DNA from: Lentzea aerocolonigenes
GTDB lineage: Bacteria; Actinomycetota; Actinomycetes; Mycobacteriales; Pseudonocardiaceae
Reading direction: 5' to 3'
Assembly (NCBI RefSeq): GCF_000974445.1
Contig: NZ_BBOJ01000001.1
Coordinates: forward strand, 372,001-436,000
DNA: 64,000 nucleotides
Shown here: positions 48,545 through 56,321 of the stretch, piece after piece
Layout of the letters: the number at the start of each line of letters is the position of its first letter
Numbering within the stretch: position 1 is the stretch's first letter
The notes under the pieces: model-generated
What the model was told of the DNA's origin: nothing
What the model saw: the letters and a program-made list of their open reading frames with translations, nothing else
Database searches by the model: none
Program-made: the position numbers and the translations under genes

Positions 48545-49002
48545 GAGCGCAGCTCGATCACCGTTTTGCCAATGCGGATCGGGGTGCCGAGCGGTACACG
48601 CAGGGGTGCGGTGACCTTGGCTCGGTCTAGATAGGTGCCGTTCGTGGAGCCGAGGTCCTCCACGTACCAGTCGGTACCGCGCATGGACAGCCTCGCGTGC
48701 CTGGTCGACGCGAAGTCGTCGTCCAGGACGAGAGTGGAGTCGTCAGCGCGGCCGATCAGGATCGGCCTGCCGTCGAGCGAGATGCGGGTGCCGGTCAGCG
48801 CCCCGTGGGTGACCACGAGTTGCCGAGGCGCCTTGCTTCCCCTCGCCGACTTCTCGGACCTCCGGAAACCGGGCAGACCTGACGCCCGGAGCCCTGAGGC
48901 TGCGTAGAGATCAGAGCGGACCACACGTAGGGCGGCCAGCACAAAGAGCCAGAGGAGCACGAGAAAGCCCGCTCTGGTCAGCTGCATCACCAGCTCTGGC
49001 AC
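48541..49002 (-). CDS. fhaB: FHA-domain membrane protein FhaB (FipA)
   Basis: 153 residues. An N-terminal helix (AGFLVLLWLFVLAALRVV) is followed by a basic linker and a C-terminal FHA domain (ILIGRADDSTLVLDDDFAS, RHARLSMRG, LGSTNGTYLD), which binds phosphothreonine. The mycobacterial homologue, FipA, links FtsZ and FtsQ during division under oxidative stress. The GTG at 49002 is used; an AGGAG lies rather far upstream (11 nt), so the start is moderately certain. Confidence 0.93.
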   Translation of the reverse strand: MPELVMQLTRAGFLVLLWLFVLAALRVVRSDLYAASGLRASGLPGFRRSEKSARGSKAPRQLVVTHGALTGTRISLDGRPILIGRADDSTLVLDDDFASTRHARLSMRGTDWYVEDLGSTNGTYLDRAKVTAPLRVPLGTPIRIGKTVIELRS

Positions 49003-49053
49003 CGGTTGTAACCGCTCCTGCCTTGAGTTGCCTACCGACGCCCGTATCGACCT

Positions 49054-50286
49054 CTAGCCCGCGGTGCGGAAGACCAGTGACGAGTGGCCGATGCGGACGA
49101 CGTCGCCCTCCGCGAGCTGCCAAGTCTGCACTGGCGTGCCGTTCACCGTGGTCCCGTTGGTCGAACCGAGATCAGCGAGCATCGCATTCTGCCCGTCCCA
49201 GGAGATTTCCAGGTGGCGCCTGGAGACTCCCGTGTCCGGGAGGCGGAAGTCGGCTTCCTGCCCACGTCCTACGACGTTTCCACCCTGCTTGAGGTTGTAC
49301 GTGCGGTTGGAACCGTCGTCGAGGTGCAGGGTCGCGTTGAGCTGGCGGTTCGCGCCCTGGGTCGCCGGCGGGGCGTATCCGCCCTGGTTGTAGCCCTGGT
49401 CGTAGCCGCCCTGCTGGCCGTAGCCCTGCTGCTGGCCGTAACCCTGGTCATACCCGCCCTGCTGGCCGTAACCCTGGTCGTAGCCGCCGCCCTGCTGCTG
49501 CCCGTACCCCTGGTCGTAGCCCTGCTGGCCGTAGCCCTGCTGCTGGCCGTAACCCTGGTCGTAGCCGCTGCCCTGCTGGCCGCCGCCGTAACCCTGGTCG
49601 TAACCCTGCTGCTGGCCATAACCCTGGTCGTAGCCCTGCTGGCCGCTGCCGTAGCCGCCGCCCTGCTGGCCGTAGCCCTGGTCGTAGCCCTGCTGCTGGC
49701 CGTAGCCCTGGTCGTAACCCTGTTGCTGGCCATAACCCTGCTGCTGGCCGTAGCCCTGCTGCTGGTCGTAGCCCTGCTGGCCGTAGCCGCCCTGACCATA
49801 AGGGTCCTGGCCGGGCTGGCCCTGTCCTTGTCCGTAGCCGGGTGGCTGGCTCATGGATCGGTCTCCTGCGGTGCGAGGTGGTGCTGACCGTCGGCTGGCC
49901 GCTTTCACGTCGGGGTCGACGGACGAGCTGGTTCGGAACTGTCCGGTGTGCAGCGCCTCGGAGCGCTCCAGGGAGACTACGACGTCACCATAGGTATCCC
50001 ATCCGGACTCGGCCAGGTGCTCTCGCAGGCCCTCTGCGAGAAGCTGGGTGATGCGTAGTTCATCCTGCTCGTCGCCCGCAAGACGTTCGTGGTCCTGGGC
50101 TCCGAGCAGCACCTTGTAGTGGTTGGGGGCTAGCAGTCTGCCACCCGCGAGCTCGCGGATGTTGCTGTCACCCTCACGTTGCAGCGCCTGTGCCACCTCT
50201 TGGGGCACCACGTTGCCGCCGAACACGCGCGCGAAGGTGTTGCCGACCAGACCCTCCAGCTTGCGCTCGAAGCGTTGCAGGCCCAT
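49054..50286 (-). CDS. fhaA: FHA-domain protein FhaA with Gln/Gly/Tyr-rich repeats
   Basis: 410 residues in three parts. The N-terminal DUF3662 domain ([24 protein letters not shown]) is followed by about 155 residues of a near-perfect repeat of [14 protein letters not shown] units with Gly, Gln, Tyr and Asp. The C-terminal FHA domain has [21 protein letters not shown] and [14 protein letters not shown]. In M. tuberculosis FhaA (Rv0020c) binds the phosphorylated MviN pseudokinase. The repeat region is longer and more regular than needed for a linker, and resembles sequences that phase-separate. The ATG at 50286 follows AAGGAG by 7 nt. Confidence 0.94.
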   Translation of the reverse strand: MGLQRFERKLEGLVGNTFARVFGGNVVPQEVAQALQREGDSNIRELAGGRLLAPNHYKVLLGAQDHERLAGDEQDELRITQLLAEGLREHLAESGWDTYGDVVVSLERSEALHTGQFRTSSSVDPDVKAASRRSAPPRTAGDRSMSQPPGYGQGQGQPGQDPYGQGGYGQQGYDQQQGYGQQQGYGQQQGYDQGYGQQQGYDQGYGQQGGGYGSGQQGYDQGYGQQQGYDQGYGGGQQGSGYDQGYGQQQGYGQQGYDQGYGQQQGGGYDQGYGQQGGYDQGYGQQQGYGQQGGYDQGYNQGGYAPPATQGANRQLNATLHLDDGSNRTYNLKQGGNVVGRGQEADFRLPDTGVSRRHLEISWDGQNAMLADLGSTNGTTVNGTPVQTWQLAEGDVVRIGHSSLVFRTAG

Positions 50287-50404
50287 GTCAACTCCTTCCG
50301 CTCGGACTCCGCTCCTGTACCGATCGTATCCGGGTACGACGACGCCTACAGGGGTCGATTAGGAACCTGGTTTGGACGCGTGCTAGTGTTCCCAACGTCT
50401 CCAG

Positions 50405-50487
50405 GGGCAAGTGGCGGAATGGCAGACGCGCACGGTTCAGGTCCGTGTGTCCGAAAGGACGTGGGGGTTCAACTCCCCCCTTGCCCA
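50405..50487 (+). tRNA. tRNA-Leu (CAG anticodon)
   Basis: An 83-nt class II tRNA. The acceptor GGGCAAG pairs with CTTGCCC, with discriminator A. The anticodon loop TTCAGGT in the CACGG/CCGTG stem gives CAG. A long variable arm (TGTCCGAAAGGACG) and the T-arm GGGGG-TTCAACT-CCCCC are clear. It lies next to fhaA, as in mycobacteria. Confidence 0.97.
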
Positions 50488-50501
50488 TCGAAAGACAGAA
50501 G

Positions 50502-50537
50502 GAACCCCTCTCGCGGGAATCGCGAGGGGGGTTCTTT
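50502..50537 (+). terminator. Terminator after tRNA-Leu
   Basis: A 14-bp stem with one G-U pair (50502-50515 with 50521-50534), a 5-nt loop, then TTTCG. It begins 15 bp after the tRNA. Confidence 0.8.
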
Positions 50538-50603
50538 CGTTGATCGGCAGTATCGGATTCCTTGATCCAACAGGTGATGTCTGTCACTCGTTCGGGGGTC
50601 GGC

Positions 50604-51389
50604 ATGTGGGCGATAGCGGCAGCGGACTTCGGTGCTCCGCTCGAACTCGTGGAACTTCCGGAGCCCACGGCGGGACCCGATGAGCTCAAGGTGCGGTTGT
50701 TCGCCGCGAGTGTGAACCCGTTCGACCGCAAAGTCGTCGACGGGATGCTTCGCGGTTCCACTCCGCACGTGTTCCCGTTGGTTCCTGGAACTGATGGGGC
50801 AGGTGAGGTCGTCGGTTCCGGAGAGAGGATTTTCGGCACCTTCTTCCACCACCCCGTCGGCATCGGCACATACGCCGAGTACGTCACAGTTCCGGCGGAG
50901 AACACGTTGGCTCCATTGCCGGACGGCCTCGATCCCGCCGTCGCCGCCGCATTGCCGACCGCCGGCATGACGGCGTTGCAGTTGGTCGAGTCGCTGGGCG
51001 ACGCGGAATCCGTGCTGATCGTCGGGCCGAACGGCGGTGTCGGGTCGTTCGCCGTGCAGATCGCCCGTGCGGCGGGCAAGCGGGTCATCCCGATCGGCCG
51101 TGGCGACTCCCTCGTCGAGGCCGACGCGCTGATCGACCTCGTGAGCGCCGACCGTTCGTCGTTCGAGGCGAACGCGCGCTACGCGCCGTTGGCCTTCAAC
51201 ACCAACTACGTCTCCAGCGATCCGGCGCAGAACTTCGGGATGAAGGGGTCGCGGGAAACGTTGGTGCGGCTCGCGTCGATGGTGCAGGCAGGAGACCTTG
51301 AAGTTCCAATCTCCCGCCGCGTGCCCCTGCGTGAGGCTGTTGATGTTTTCGCAGGTCGTGGCCCCGGCAAGACCGTGATCATCATGTAG
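50604..51389 (+). CDS. MDR-superfamily alcohol dehydrogenase/quinone reductase-like protein
   Basis: 261 residues. The GroES-like half has LKVRLFAASVNPFDRKVVDG and VPGTDGAGEVVGSG. The Rossmann half has LIVGPNGGVGSFAVQIARAAGKRVI and ends PLREAVDVFAGRGPGKTVII. No catalytic zinc ligands are visible, which fits the quinone-oxidoreductase branch. At 261 residues it is shorter than the usual 300-330; the region after the nucleotide-binding motif is contracted (DALIDLVSADRSSFEANARYA). The ATG at 50604 follows GGGGGTCGGC; ATG 50577 is an alternative. Substrate unknown. Confidence 0.82.
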   Translation: MWAIAAADFGAPLELVELPEPTAGPDELKVRLFAASVNPFDRKVVDGMLRGSTPHVFPLVPGTDGAGEVVGSGERIFGTFFHHPVGIGTYAEYVTVPAENTLAPLPDGLDPAVAAALPTAGMTALQLVESLGDAESVLIVGPNGGVGSFAVQIARAAGKRVIPIGRGDSLVEADALIDLVSADRSSFEANARYAPLAFNTNYVSSDPAQNFGMKGSRETLVRLASMVQAGDLEVPISRRVPLREAVDVFAGRGPGKTVIIM

Positions 51390-51704
51390 GTGGTCGTTCT
51401 GGCGCGGTGAACGGTCGGCGGACGGTGACCGGTACCGCTGACCGGTATTTCGCGCCCACGCCTGGAGCACCCACTCTGAGCAGGTCTTTTGGTGCGTCCA
51501 TCCGGATTAACGTCACCCAGACGGCAGCACCGTAGGACCGAACTCCCCGCGCCGTTCTTCGACCGGTCACCGACCGGTCGGCGCCGTCGATCGCAGGGGG
51601 TGGTTTGACCTGGGGGCGGGCCGCACGCTTCCTGCTAATCCTTATCCAGAGCACGAGTCGAAACGCGGCGGATCGCCCGCCGCGGGTGACGAGGAGGCAC
51701 TGGC
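51390..51704. promoter_or_regulatory. 315-bp intergenic region with four GACCGGT repeats
   Basis: GACCGGT occurs at 51427-51433, 51440-51446, 51561-51567 and 51572-51578, all in the same orientation. The last two are separated by 4 nt (11-bp period), the first two by 6 nt (13-bp period). The 11-bp spaced heptamer layout resembles SARP/OmpR-type operators. An open frame on the minus strand here has no family resemblance and is not called. Confidence 0.55.
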
Positions 51705-52322
51705 GTGAGCAGCACCCCAGCAAGGATCGCGGCCCTCGACAGCTCGAACGGTTTGTCGACGACCCCGGTCCCGGTTCCGGAACTGCCCGCGTCCGTCGAG
51801 GAGTTGGCAGCCGCCGCGGCGATCCGCCTCGGCTGGCACGGAGTGGTCCTCCCCGAGATGGTCCTGATGGGCCGCAAGGTCGTCGTCGTGGCCGAGCTCC
51901 TGGCCGACGCCCACGCCGAGCGCGTGTGCGTGGGTGCGGGGCCCGAGGCCGACAAGACCACCGTCTCCACGTGGGTGTGGCCCGAGATGGAAGGCCGCGT
52001 CCCGCCGGCCGCCGTCCGCATCGTCGGCGTCCTGGCCGTCGCCCGCCACTGGCGCACCGCGCTCGCGTCCGCCGTCCCCTTCGCCCGCTACGGCAACGCC
52101 GCGGTCGTCCTCCCCGAGTCGGTCGCCTTCTCGCACGACTACCTGTCGAACTGCCTGCCGCGCGTCCGCCGCTACGGCGTCTCGGTGCTGCTGGCCGACG
52201 ACGAGAAGGACCTCTCGGTCGACGTTTCGGGCCGCCAGGAGAACGTGCCGGCCGAGGACACCGCCATCACCCGCTGGGTCAACGAGCTCGTCTACGAGCA
52301 GATGCTCGCCACCGCTTCCTGA
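51705..52322 (+). CDS. Conserved-looking protein of unknown function
   Basis: 205 residues, no recognised family. The sequence alternates hydrophobic and small residues in a way that suggests an alpha/beta fold. A Pro/Val-rich N-terminus precedes SVEELAAAAAIRLGWHGVVLPEMVLMGRKVVVVAELLADAH-like helices and strands. No signal peptide, membrane helix or cysteine cluster is seen; two isolated cysteines occur (VCVGAG and SNCLPRV). The GTG at 51705 follows GGAGG by about 8 nt, which with codon bias supports real coding. It is followed at 15 bp by an NAD(P)-binding protein gene, so they may be co-transcribed. Confidence 0.75.
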   Translation: MSSTPARIAALDSSNGLSTTPVPVPELPASVEELAAAAAIRLGWHGVVLPEMVLMGRKVVVVAELLADAHAERVCVGAGPEADKTTVSTWVWPEMEGRVPPAAVRIVGVLAVARHWRTALASAVPFARYGNAAVVLPESVAFSHDYLSNCLPRVRRYGVSVLLADDEKDLSVDVSGRQENVPAEDTAITRWVNELVYEQMLATAS

Positions 52323-52336
52323 TCTACGGTTGGGCT

Positions 52337-52993
52337 GTGCGAGTAGTCATAGCCGGAGGACACGGGCAGATCGCGCTGCTTCTGGAGCAGCAGCTGGCCG
52401 CCCGTGGAGATACCGCGACCGCGCTGGTGCGCAACCCCGATCACTTCGCCGACGTGCAGTCAGCCGGAGCCGTTCCGGTGCTGTGCGACCTCGAGTCCGC
52501 TGATCTGGACTCGGTCGCCGCCTATTTGAACGGTGCGGACGCCGCGGTTTTCGCCGCAGGCGCCGGGGCAGGCTCAGGAGCCGCCCGCAAGGACACAGTG
52601 GACTACGGGGCCGCCGCCCTGTTCGCCTCGGCCGCGGTCGAGGCGGGGGTGCGGCGGTTCGTCCAGGTCTCGACGGTGGGAATCGAGTCGGCCGACTCTC
52701 CTTCGGTGGATCCGGAGTTCGCGGTCTACCTCAAGGCGAAGAAGCTGGCAGAGGACGACCTGAAGCCCCGTGATCTCGACTGGACGATCCTGCGTCCCGG
52801 GCCGTTGGTGAACGACGCGCCCACGGGTCTGGTCACGTTGGCCGCGCCTCGGTTGCCCCGTGCGTCGGTGACGCGCGGGGACGTGGCCGCCGTGCTCGCG
52901 GAGCTGCTCACCGCACCGCAGACGATCGGCAAGACGCTGGAGCTGACGAACGGCGAGACGCCGATCGCCGACGCCGTTCGCGTCGTGCTTTGA
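52337..52993 (+). CDS. NAD(P)-binding protein, atypical SDR (NmrA/YwnB-like)
   Basis: 218 residues. The N-terminal Rossmann motif is MRVVIAGGHGQIALLLEQQL (GxxGxxA), followed by LVRNPDHFADVQ, TVDYGAAALFASAAVEAGV, VSTVGIES and LDWTILRPGPLVND, the pattern of atypical SDR proteins that bind NAD(P) and often act as quinone reductases, epimerase-like enzymes or redox sensors. The typical YxxxK is represented by YLKAKKLAED. The GTG at 52337 gives this N-terminus exactly. Repeat copy B starts right after its stop. Confidence 0.88.
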   Translation: MRVVIAGGHGQIALLLEQQLAARGDTATALVRNPDHFADVQSAGAVPVLCDLESADLDSVAAYLNGADAAVFAAGAGAGSGAARKDTVDYGAAALFASAAVEAGVRRFVQVSTVGIESADSPSVDPEFAVYLKAKKLAEDDLKPRDLDWTILRPGPLVNDAPTGLVTLAAPRLPRASVTRGDVAAVLAELLTAPQTIGKTLELTNGETPIADAVRVVL

Positions 52994-53048
52994 GAGTACG
53001 CGGGGAGCTTTCGTACTCTCCTGGAGTACGCGAGGCCCCCGCGTGCGG
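52994..53048. repeat. GC-rich modular palindrome repeat, copy B
   Basis: It fills the whole 55-bp gap between two convergent genes. It consists of TACGCGGGGAGCTTTCGTAC, CTCTCCTGGAG, and a slightly degraded core ACGCGAGGCCCCCGCGT (53028-53044). The left module is the inverted equivalent of the right half of copy A. Confidence 0.72.
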
Positions 53049-54329
53049 TCAGCCGAGCACGCGGTCCAGGTACGCGTTGGTGAAGGTTCTGGCCGGGTCC
53101 ACCTCGTCGCGCACCCGCAGGAAGTCGTCGAAGTGCGGGTACAGCGGGCGGAGCTGCTCCGCGGTCAGGTCGTGCATCTTGCCCCAGTGCGGGCGGCCGC
53201 CCACGGATGCGGCGATGCTCGCGTACGCGTCGAAGAAGGCCTTGTACGGCATGCCCAGCGCCTGGTGCATTGAGATGTAGGCCGTGTCGCGGCCGTTCGC
53301 CGTGGACAGCCAGATGTCGTCTGCCTGAGCCACGCGCACTTCACAGGGGACGATCAGGGCGTCTCGGTCGCCCAGGCGGTTCGCGACAGCTCGGAGTTCG
53401 GCGATCACGTCCATCAGCGTTTCGCGCGGGATGGAGAATTCCGTTTCCACGAAACGGACTCGGCGTGGGGTCACGAAGACGTTGTGCGAGTAGTCCGAGT
53501 AGGAACGCTCGGAGATCAGGGAGCCGCAGAGCTCGTTCAGGCGTCTGGTGTAGCGCGGGAAGGTCTTGGCCACCTTGCACACCGCACCGAACGCGGCGTT
53601 CTCCATCACCTCGTACTCCCACGCCTGGCGGAGTTTCGAGAGGGGGCGGGCCGGTTCGGGGATCCTGTTGTTGCGCTTGAGGATCACGCGGTGCGAGTGC
53701 GTGAACCAGTGGAACTCGACGTGGTCCTCGACCGCGCACAGGTCGTCGAACTGTTCCAGGACGGCGTCCAGCCTGCCCGGTGCCTCGGTGGCCTGGAGCA
53801 CGAACGAAGGGACGCACTGGAGGGTGATCGTGCTGATCACGCCCAGCGCGCCGAGGCCCACGCGGGCCGCGTTGAACAGGTCCGGGCGTTCGGACCGGGA
53901 GCACGTCACCACCGAGCCGTCGGCCAGCACCAGTTCGAGCTCGGCGATGGCCGTGGCCAGGACACCGAGCTTGGCGCCTGTGCCGTGGGTCGAGGTGGAG
54001 ACCGCGCCGGCGACGGTCTGGGCGTCGATGTCGCCCAGGTTCGGCATCGCCAGGCCCAGGCGGTGGAGGTCGGCGTTGAGCACGTGCAGCGGGGTGCCCG
54101 AGCGGACGGTCACCAGACCGTTTTCCGTGTCCGCGCGCACGATTCCCGTCCACCGGTCGAGGTCCAGCGCCACTTCGGGCGCCACCGCGATGTCGTTGAA
54201 CGAGTGACCGCTGCCCCGCGCGCGGACACGGCCGCTGGACGTGACCGCCGCTGCGATCTCATCCGTGCTCGAGGGGTGAACGACGCGCGTAGGGGTGCAC
54301 GAAGCCGTTCTAGCCCAGTTCGTCCACAC
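53049..54329 (-). CDS. D-arabinono-1,4-lactone oxidase / FAD-linked sugar oxidase
   Basis: 426 residues of the VAO/PCMH flavoprotein family. The N-terminal FAD domain has VRARGSGHSFNDIAVAP, whose histidine is the covalent FAD attachment site in relatives, and GDIDAQTVAGAVSTSTHGTG. The C-terminal ALO domain ends HWGKMHDLTAEQLRPLYPHFDDFLRVRDEVDP. The family includes D-arabinono-, L-gulono- and alditol oxidases; the substrate here is not determined. The GTG at 54329 follows GGAGG by 6 nt. It diverges from the PLP aldolase gene across an 87-bp shared promoter region. Confidence 0.92.
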   Translation of the reverse strand: MWTNWARTASCTPTRVVHPSSTDEIAAAVTSSGRVRARGSGHSFNDIAVAPEVALDLDRWTGIVRADTENGLVTVRSGTPLHVLNADLHRLGLAMPNLGDIDAQTVAGAVSTSTHGTGAKLGVLATAIAELELVLADGSVVTCSRSERPDLFNAARVGLGALGVISTITLQCVPSFVLQATEAPGRLDAVLEQFDDLCAVEDHVEFHWFTHSHRVILKRNNRIPEPARPLSKLRQAWEYEVMENAAFGAVCKVAKTFPRYTRRLNELCGSLISERSYSDYSHNVFVTPRRVRFVETEFSIPRETLMDVIAELRAVANRLGDRDALIVPCEVRVAQADDIWLSTANGRDTAYISMHQALGMPYKAFFDAYASIAASVGGRPHWGKMHDLTAEQLRPLYPHFDDFLRVRDEVDPARTFTNAYLDRVLG

Positions 54330-54416
54330 GCCGAACCTCCACGAGAGAGTGTGACCTGCGAGTAACGTAAGTGAAAGCTCTTCACGTTTCAAGGGTTGAC
54401 GACGTACCGTCAGGGC
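54330..54416. promoter_or_regulatory. Divergent promoter region with inverted repeat
   Basis: An 87-bp region between the lactone oxidase and aldolase genes. GTGAA-AGCTC-TTCAC (54371-54385) is a perfect 5-bp inverted repeat with a 5-nt centre. A related stretch, GCTCTTTCAC, occurs at 56255-56264 between the TetR and GH1 genes, so both could be bound by the same regulator. Confidence 0.45.
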
Positions 54417-55598
54417 ATGCGCAGAACTCGACTCGATGCCGCGACGAAGGATCTGGATCCTCCGTTCGCGATCGTCGACCTGGACGCCTTCGACCACAAC
54501 GCGGCGGACCTCGCCCGTCGCGCTGCCGGTCATCCGATCCGGGTGGCGAGCAAGTCGATCCGGGTGCGCGATCTGGTGAGCCGGGCTCTGGAACGGCCCG
54601 GCTACTCCGGTGTCATGTGCTACTCGCTGGCCGAGGCGCTGTGGCTGTCCGAGCAGAACGTCAGCGAGGACCTGCTGGTCGCCTACCCGACCGCCGACCG
54701 GGCGTCGCTGCAGAAGCTCGCGGCGAACGAAACCGCACGTCAGCGCGTCACGATCATGGTCGACTCGATGGCGCACCTCGACTTCGTGGACGCCGCGATC
54801 GGTCCGCACTCGGACATCCGGGTCTGCCTGGAGCTCGACGTCTCGTGGCGGCCGTTGCCCGGCCTGCACATCGGGCCGCGCCGCTCGCCGATCCACACGC
54901 CGCAGCAGGCGAAGGCCCTCGCCGCCCGGATCACGCAGCGGCGCGGGTTCAAGCTCGTCGGCGTCATGGCGTACGAGGGGCAGATCGCCGGGCTGGGGGA
55001 CAACCCGCCCGGTCAGCCGTTGCGCGCGCTCGGGATCCGGTTCATCCAGTCGAAGTCCGGGCCCGAGCTGATCCAGCGCAGGTCCGCCGTCGTCAGCGCG
55101 ATCCGGCAGGTCGCGGACCTGGAGTTCGTGAACGGTGGTGGCACCGGCAGCCTGGAGCTGACCGGGTCGGACCCGTCCGTCACCGAGCTCGCGGCCGGGT
55201 CGGGGCTCTTCGGGCCGACGCTCTTCGACGCCTACCAGGCGTTCAAGCCGGAACCCGCGGCGCTGTTCGCGCTGTCCGTCGTGCGCAAGCCGAACAAGCG
55301 CACCGCGACGCTCTTCGCCGGCGGGTACATCGCGTCCGGCACGCCGACGCCCGACCGTCAGCCGTCGCCGTACCTGCCTGCCGGGCTGAAGACGCTCGGC
55401 CTCGAAGGTGCCGGCGAGGTGCAGACGCCGGTCACCGGGAAGGCGGCGGAGTACCTGAAGATCGGTGACCGCGTCTGGATGCGTCATGCCAAGGCCGGCG
55501 AGCTGTTCGAGCGGTTCGACGAGGTGCACCTGGTGCACGGTGACCGCATCGAGCGGACCGTGCCCACGTACCGCGGCGAGCGCCGGAACTTCGGTTAG
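54417..55598 (+). CDS. PLP-dependent amino acid aldolase/deaminase (alanine racemase fold, D-threonine aldolase-like)
   Basis: 393 residues of a fold-type III PLP enzyme. The PLP lysine is in RVASKSIRVRDL. Other family segments are VMCYSLAEALWLSE, the substrate loop VCLELDVSWRP, GVMAYEGQIAG, NGGGTGSLELT and FAGGYIASG. It resembles the actinobacterial amino acid deaminase/aldolase proteins often encoded beside sugar-lactone oxidases. The ATG at 54417 is preferred to a TTG at 54396. Its stop codon overlaps the stop of the convergent TetR gene (the four bases TTAG serve both). Substrate unknown. Confidence 0.87.
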   Translation: MRRTRLDAATKDLDPPFAIVDLDAFDHNAADLARRAAGHPIRVASKSIRVRDLVSRALERPGYSGVMCYSLAEALWLSEQNVSEDLLVAYPTADRASLQKLAANETARQRVTIMVDSMAHLDFVDAAIGPHSDIRVCLELDVSWRPLPGLHIGPRRSPIHTPQQAKALAARITQRRGFKLVGVMAYEGQIAGLGDNPPGQPLRALGIRFIQSKSGPELIQRRSAVVSAIRQVADLEFVNGGGTGSLELTGSDPSVTELAAGSGLFGPTLFDAYQAFKPEPAALFALSVVRKPNKRTATLFAGGYIASGTPTPDRQPSPYLPAGLKTLGLEGAGEVQTPVTGKAAEYLKIGDRVWMRHAKAGELFERFDEVHLVHGDRIERTVPTYRGERRNFG

Positions 55599-56209
55599 GC
55601 CGGGAGCCGGGACTTCAGGTAACCCCTGACGAGGGCCCTCGCTTCGCCCAGGATCGCGGGGTCGCCCATCGGGGTCTTGCGGAACGCCATCTTCATGACG
55701 GCGTCGGCGGCCTCGACGGCGATCGCGATCGGCAGCTGGACCTCGGCCATCGGGATGCCGAAGCGGCCGGAGATCAGCTCGGAGATCTTGTCGGAGATGA
55801 CGGCGTTGTTGTCGCGGCGCTCGTCGAGCAGCCGCATGTCCACGACGTCACCGAAGTGGAGCCTCCCGAACGCGGGGATCTCGCGGTGCATCGTCACGTA
55901 GACGTCGAACACCGTGTCCACGGCGTCCCACCAGTGCTCGAGTGTCGCCTGCTCGAGCCTCTCGGTGATGCCCTGGGAGAACCTGTCGACGTTGCGCAGC
56001 GTCAGCGCCTGCACGACGGCTCTCTTGTCCGGGAAGAACTGGTACAGCGAGCCGACCGCCACTCCCGCTCTCTCCGCGATCAACGTCGTGGTCACGCCGT
56101 CGTAGCCGACCTCGTCGATCAGGGTCGCGCAGGCCTCGAGCATTCGTTCGACTCTCTTGGCGCTGCGCTGCTGAACGGGCTGGCGGCGAAGCGGGGTGGT
56201 GCTCGTCAC
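55595..56209 (-). CDS. TetR family transcriptional regulator
   Basis: 204 residues. The N-terminal helix-turn-helix is clear (DEVGYDGVTTTLIAERAGVAVGSLYQFFPDKRAVV). The C-terminal ligand domain is specific and of unknown ligand. The GTG at 56209 (MTSTTPLRRQPVQQR) follows GGGAG by 5 nt; a longer form would begin at ATG 56239. It is divergent from the GH1-MFS-SDR operon and convergent with the aldolase gene, so control of one or both is likely, possibly by a glycoside. Confidence 0.9.
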   Translation of the reverse strand: MTSTTPLRRQPVQQRSAKRVERMLEACATLIDEVGYDGVTTTLIAERAGVAVGSLYQFFPDKRAVVQALTLRNVDRFSQGITERLEQATLEHWWDAVDTVFDVYVTMHREIPAFGRLHFGDVVDMRLLDERRDNNAVISDKISELISGRFGIPMAEVQLPIAIAVEAADAVMKMAFRKTPMGDPAILGEARALVRGYLKSRLPA

Positions 56210-56321
56210 GGCGACTCCCAGTAGTTCGGGTGCTTCCATCTTGCCTGTTGTACGGCTCTTTCACTTCCCTGAACCTGTCAACACGCCTACGATCCGAACA
56301 AGTTTCACATTTGGAGGATCG

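Noticed and set aside
49390..49800. Tandem repeats that look like a CRISPR or satellite
   Set aside because: They are codon repeats of the Gln/Gly/Tyr region of FhaA, with an intact frame and no spacers.
51382..51723. 113-residue minus-strand frame in the intergenic gap
   Set aside because: Overlaps the start of the plus-strand gene, no family resemblance and mixed composition.
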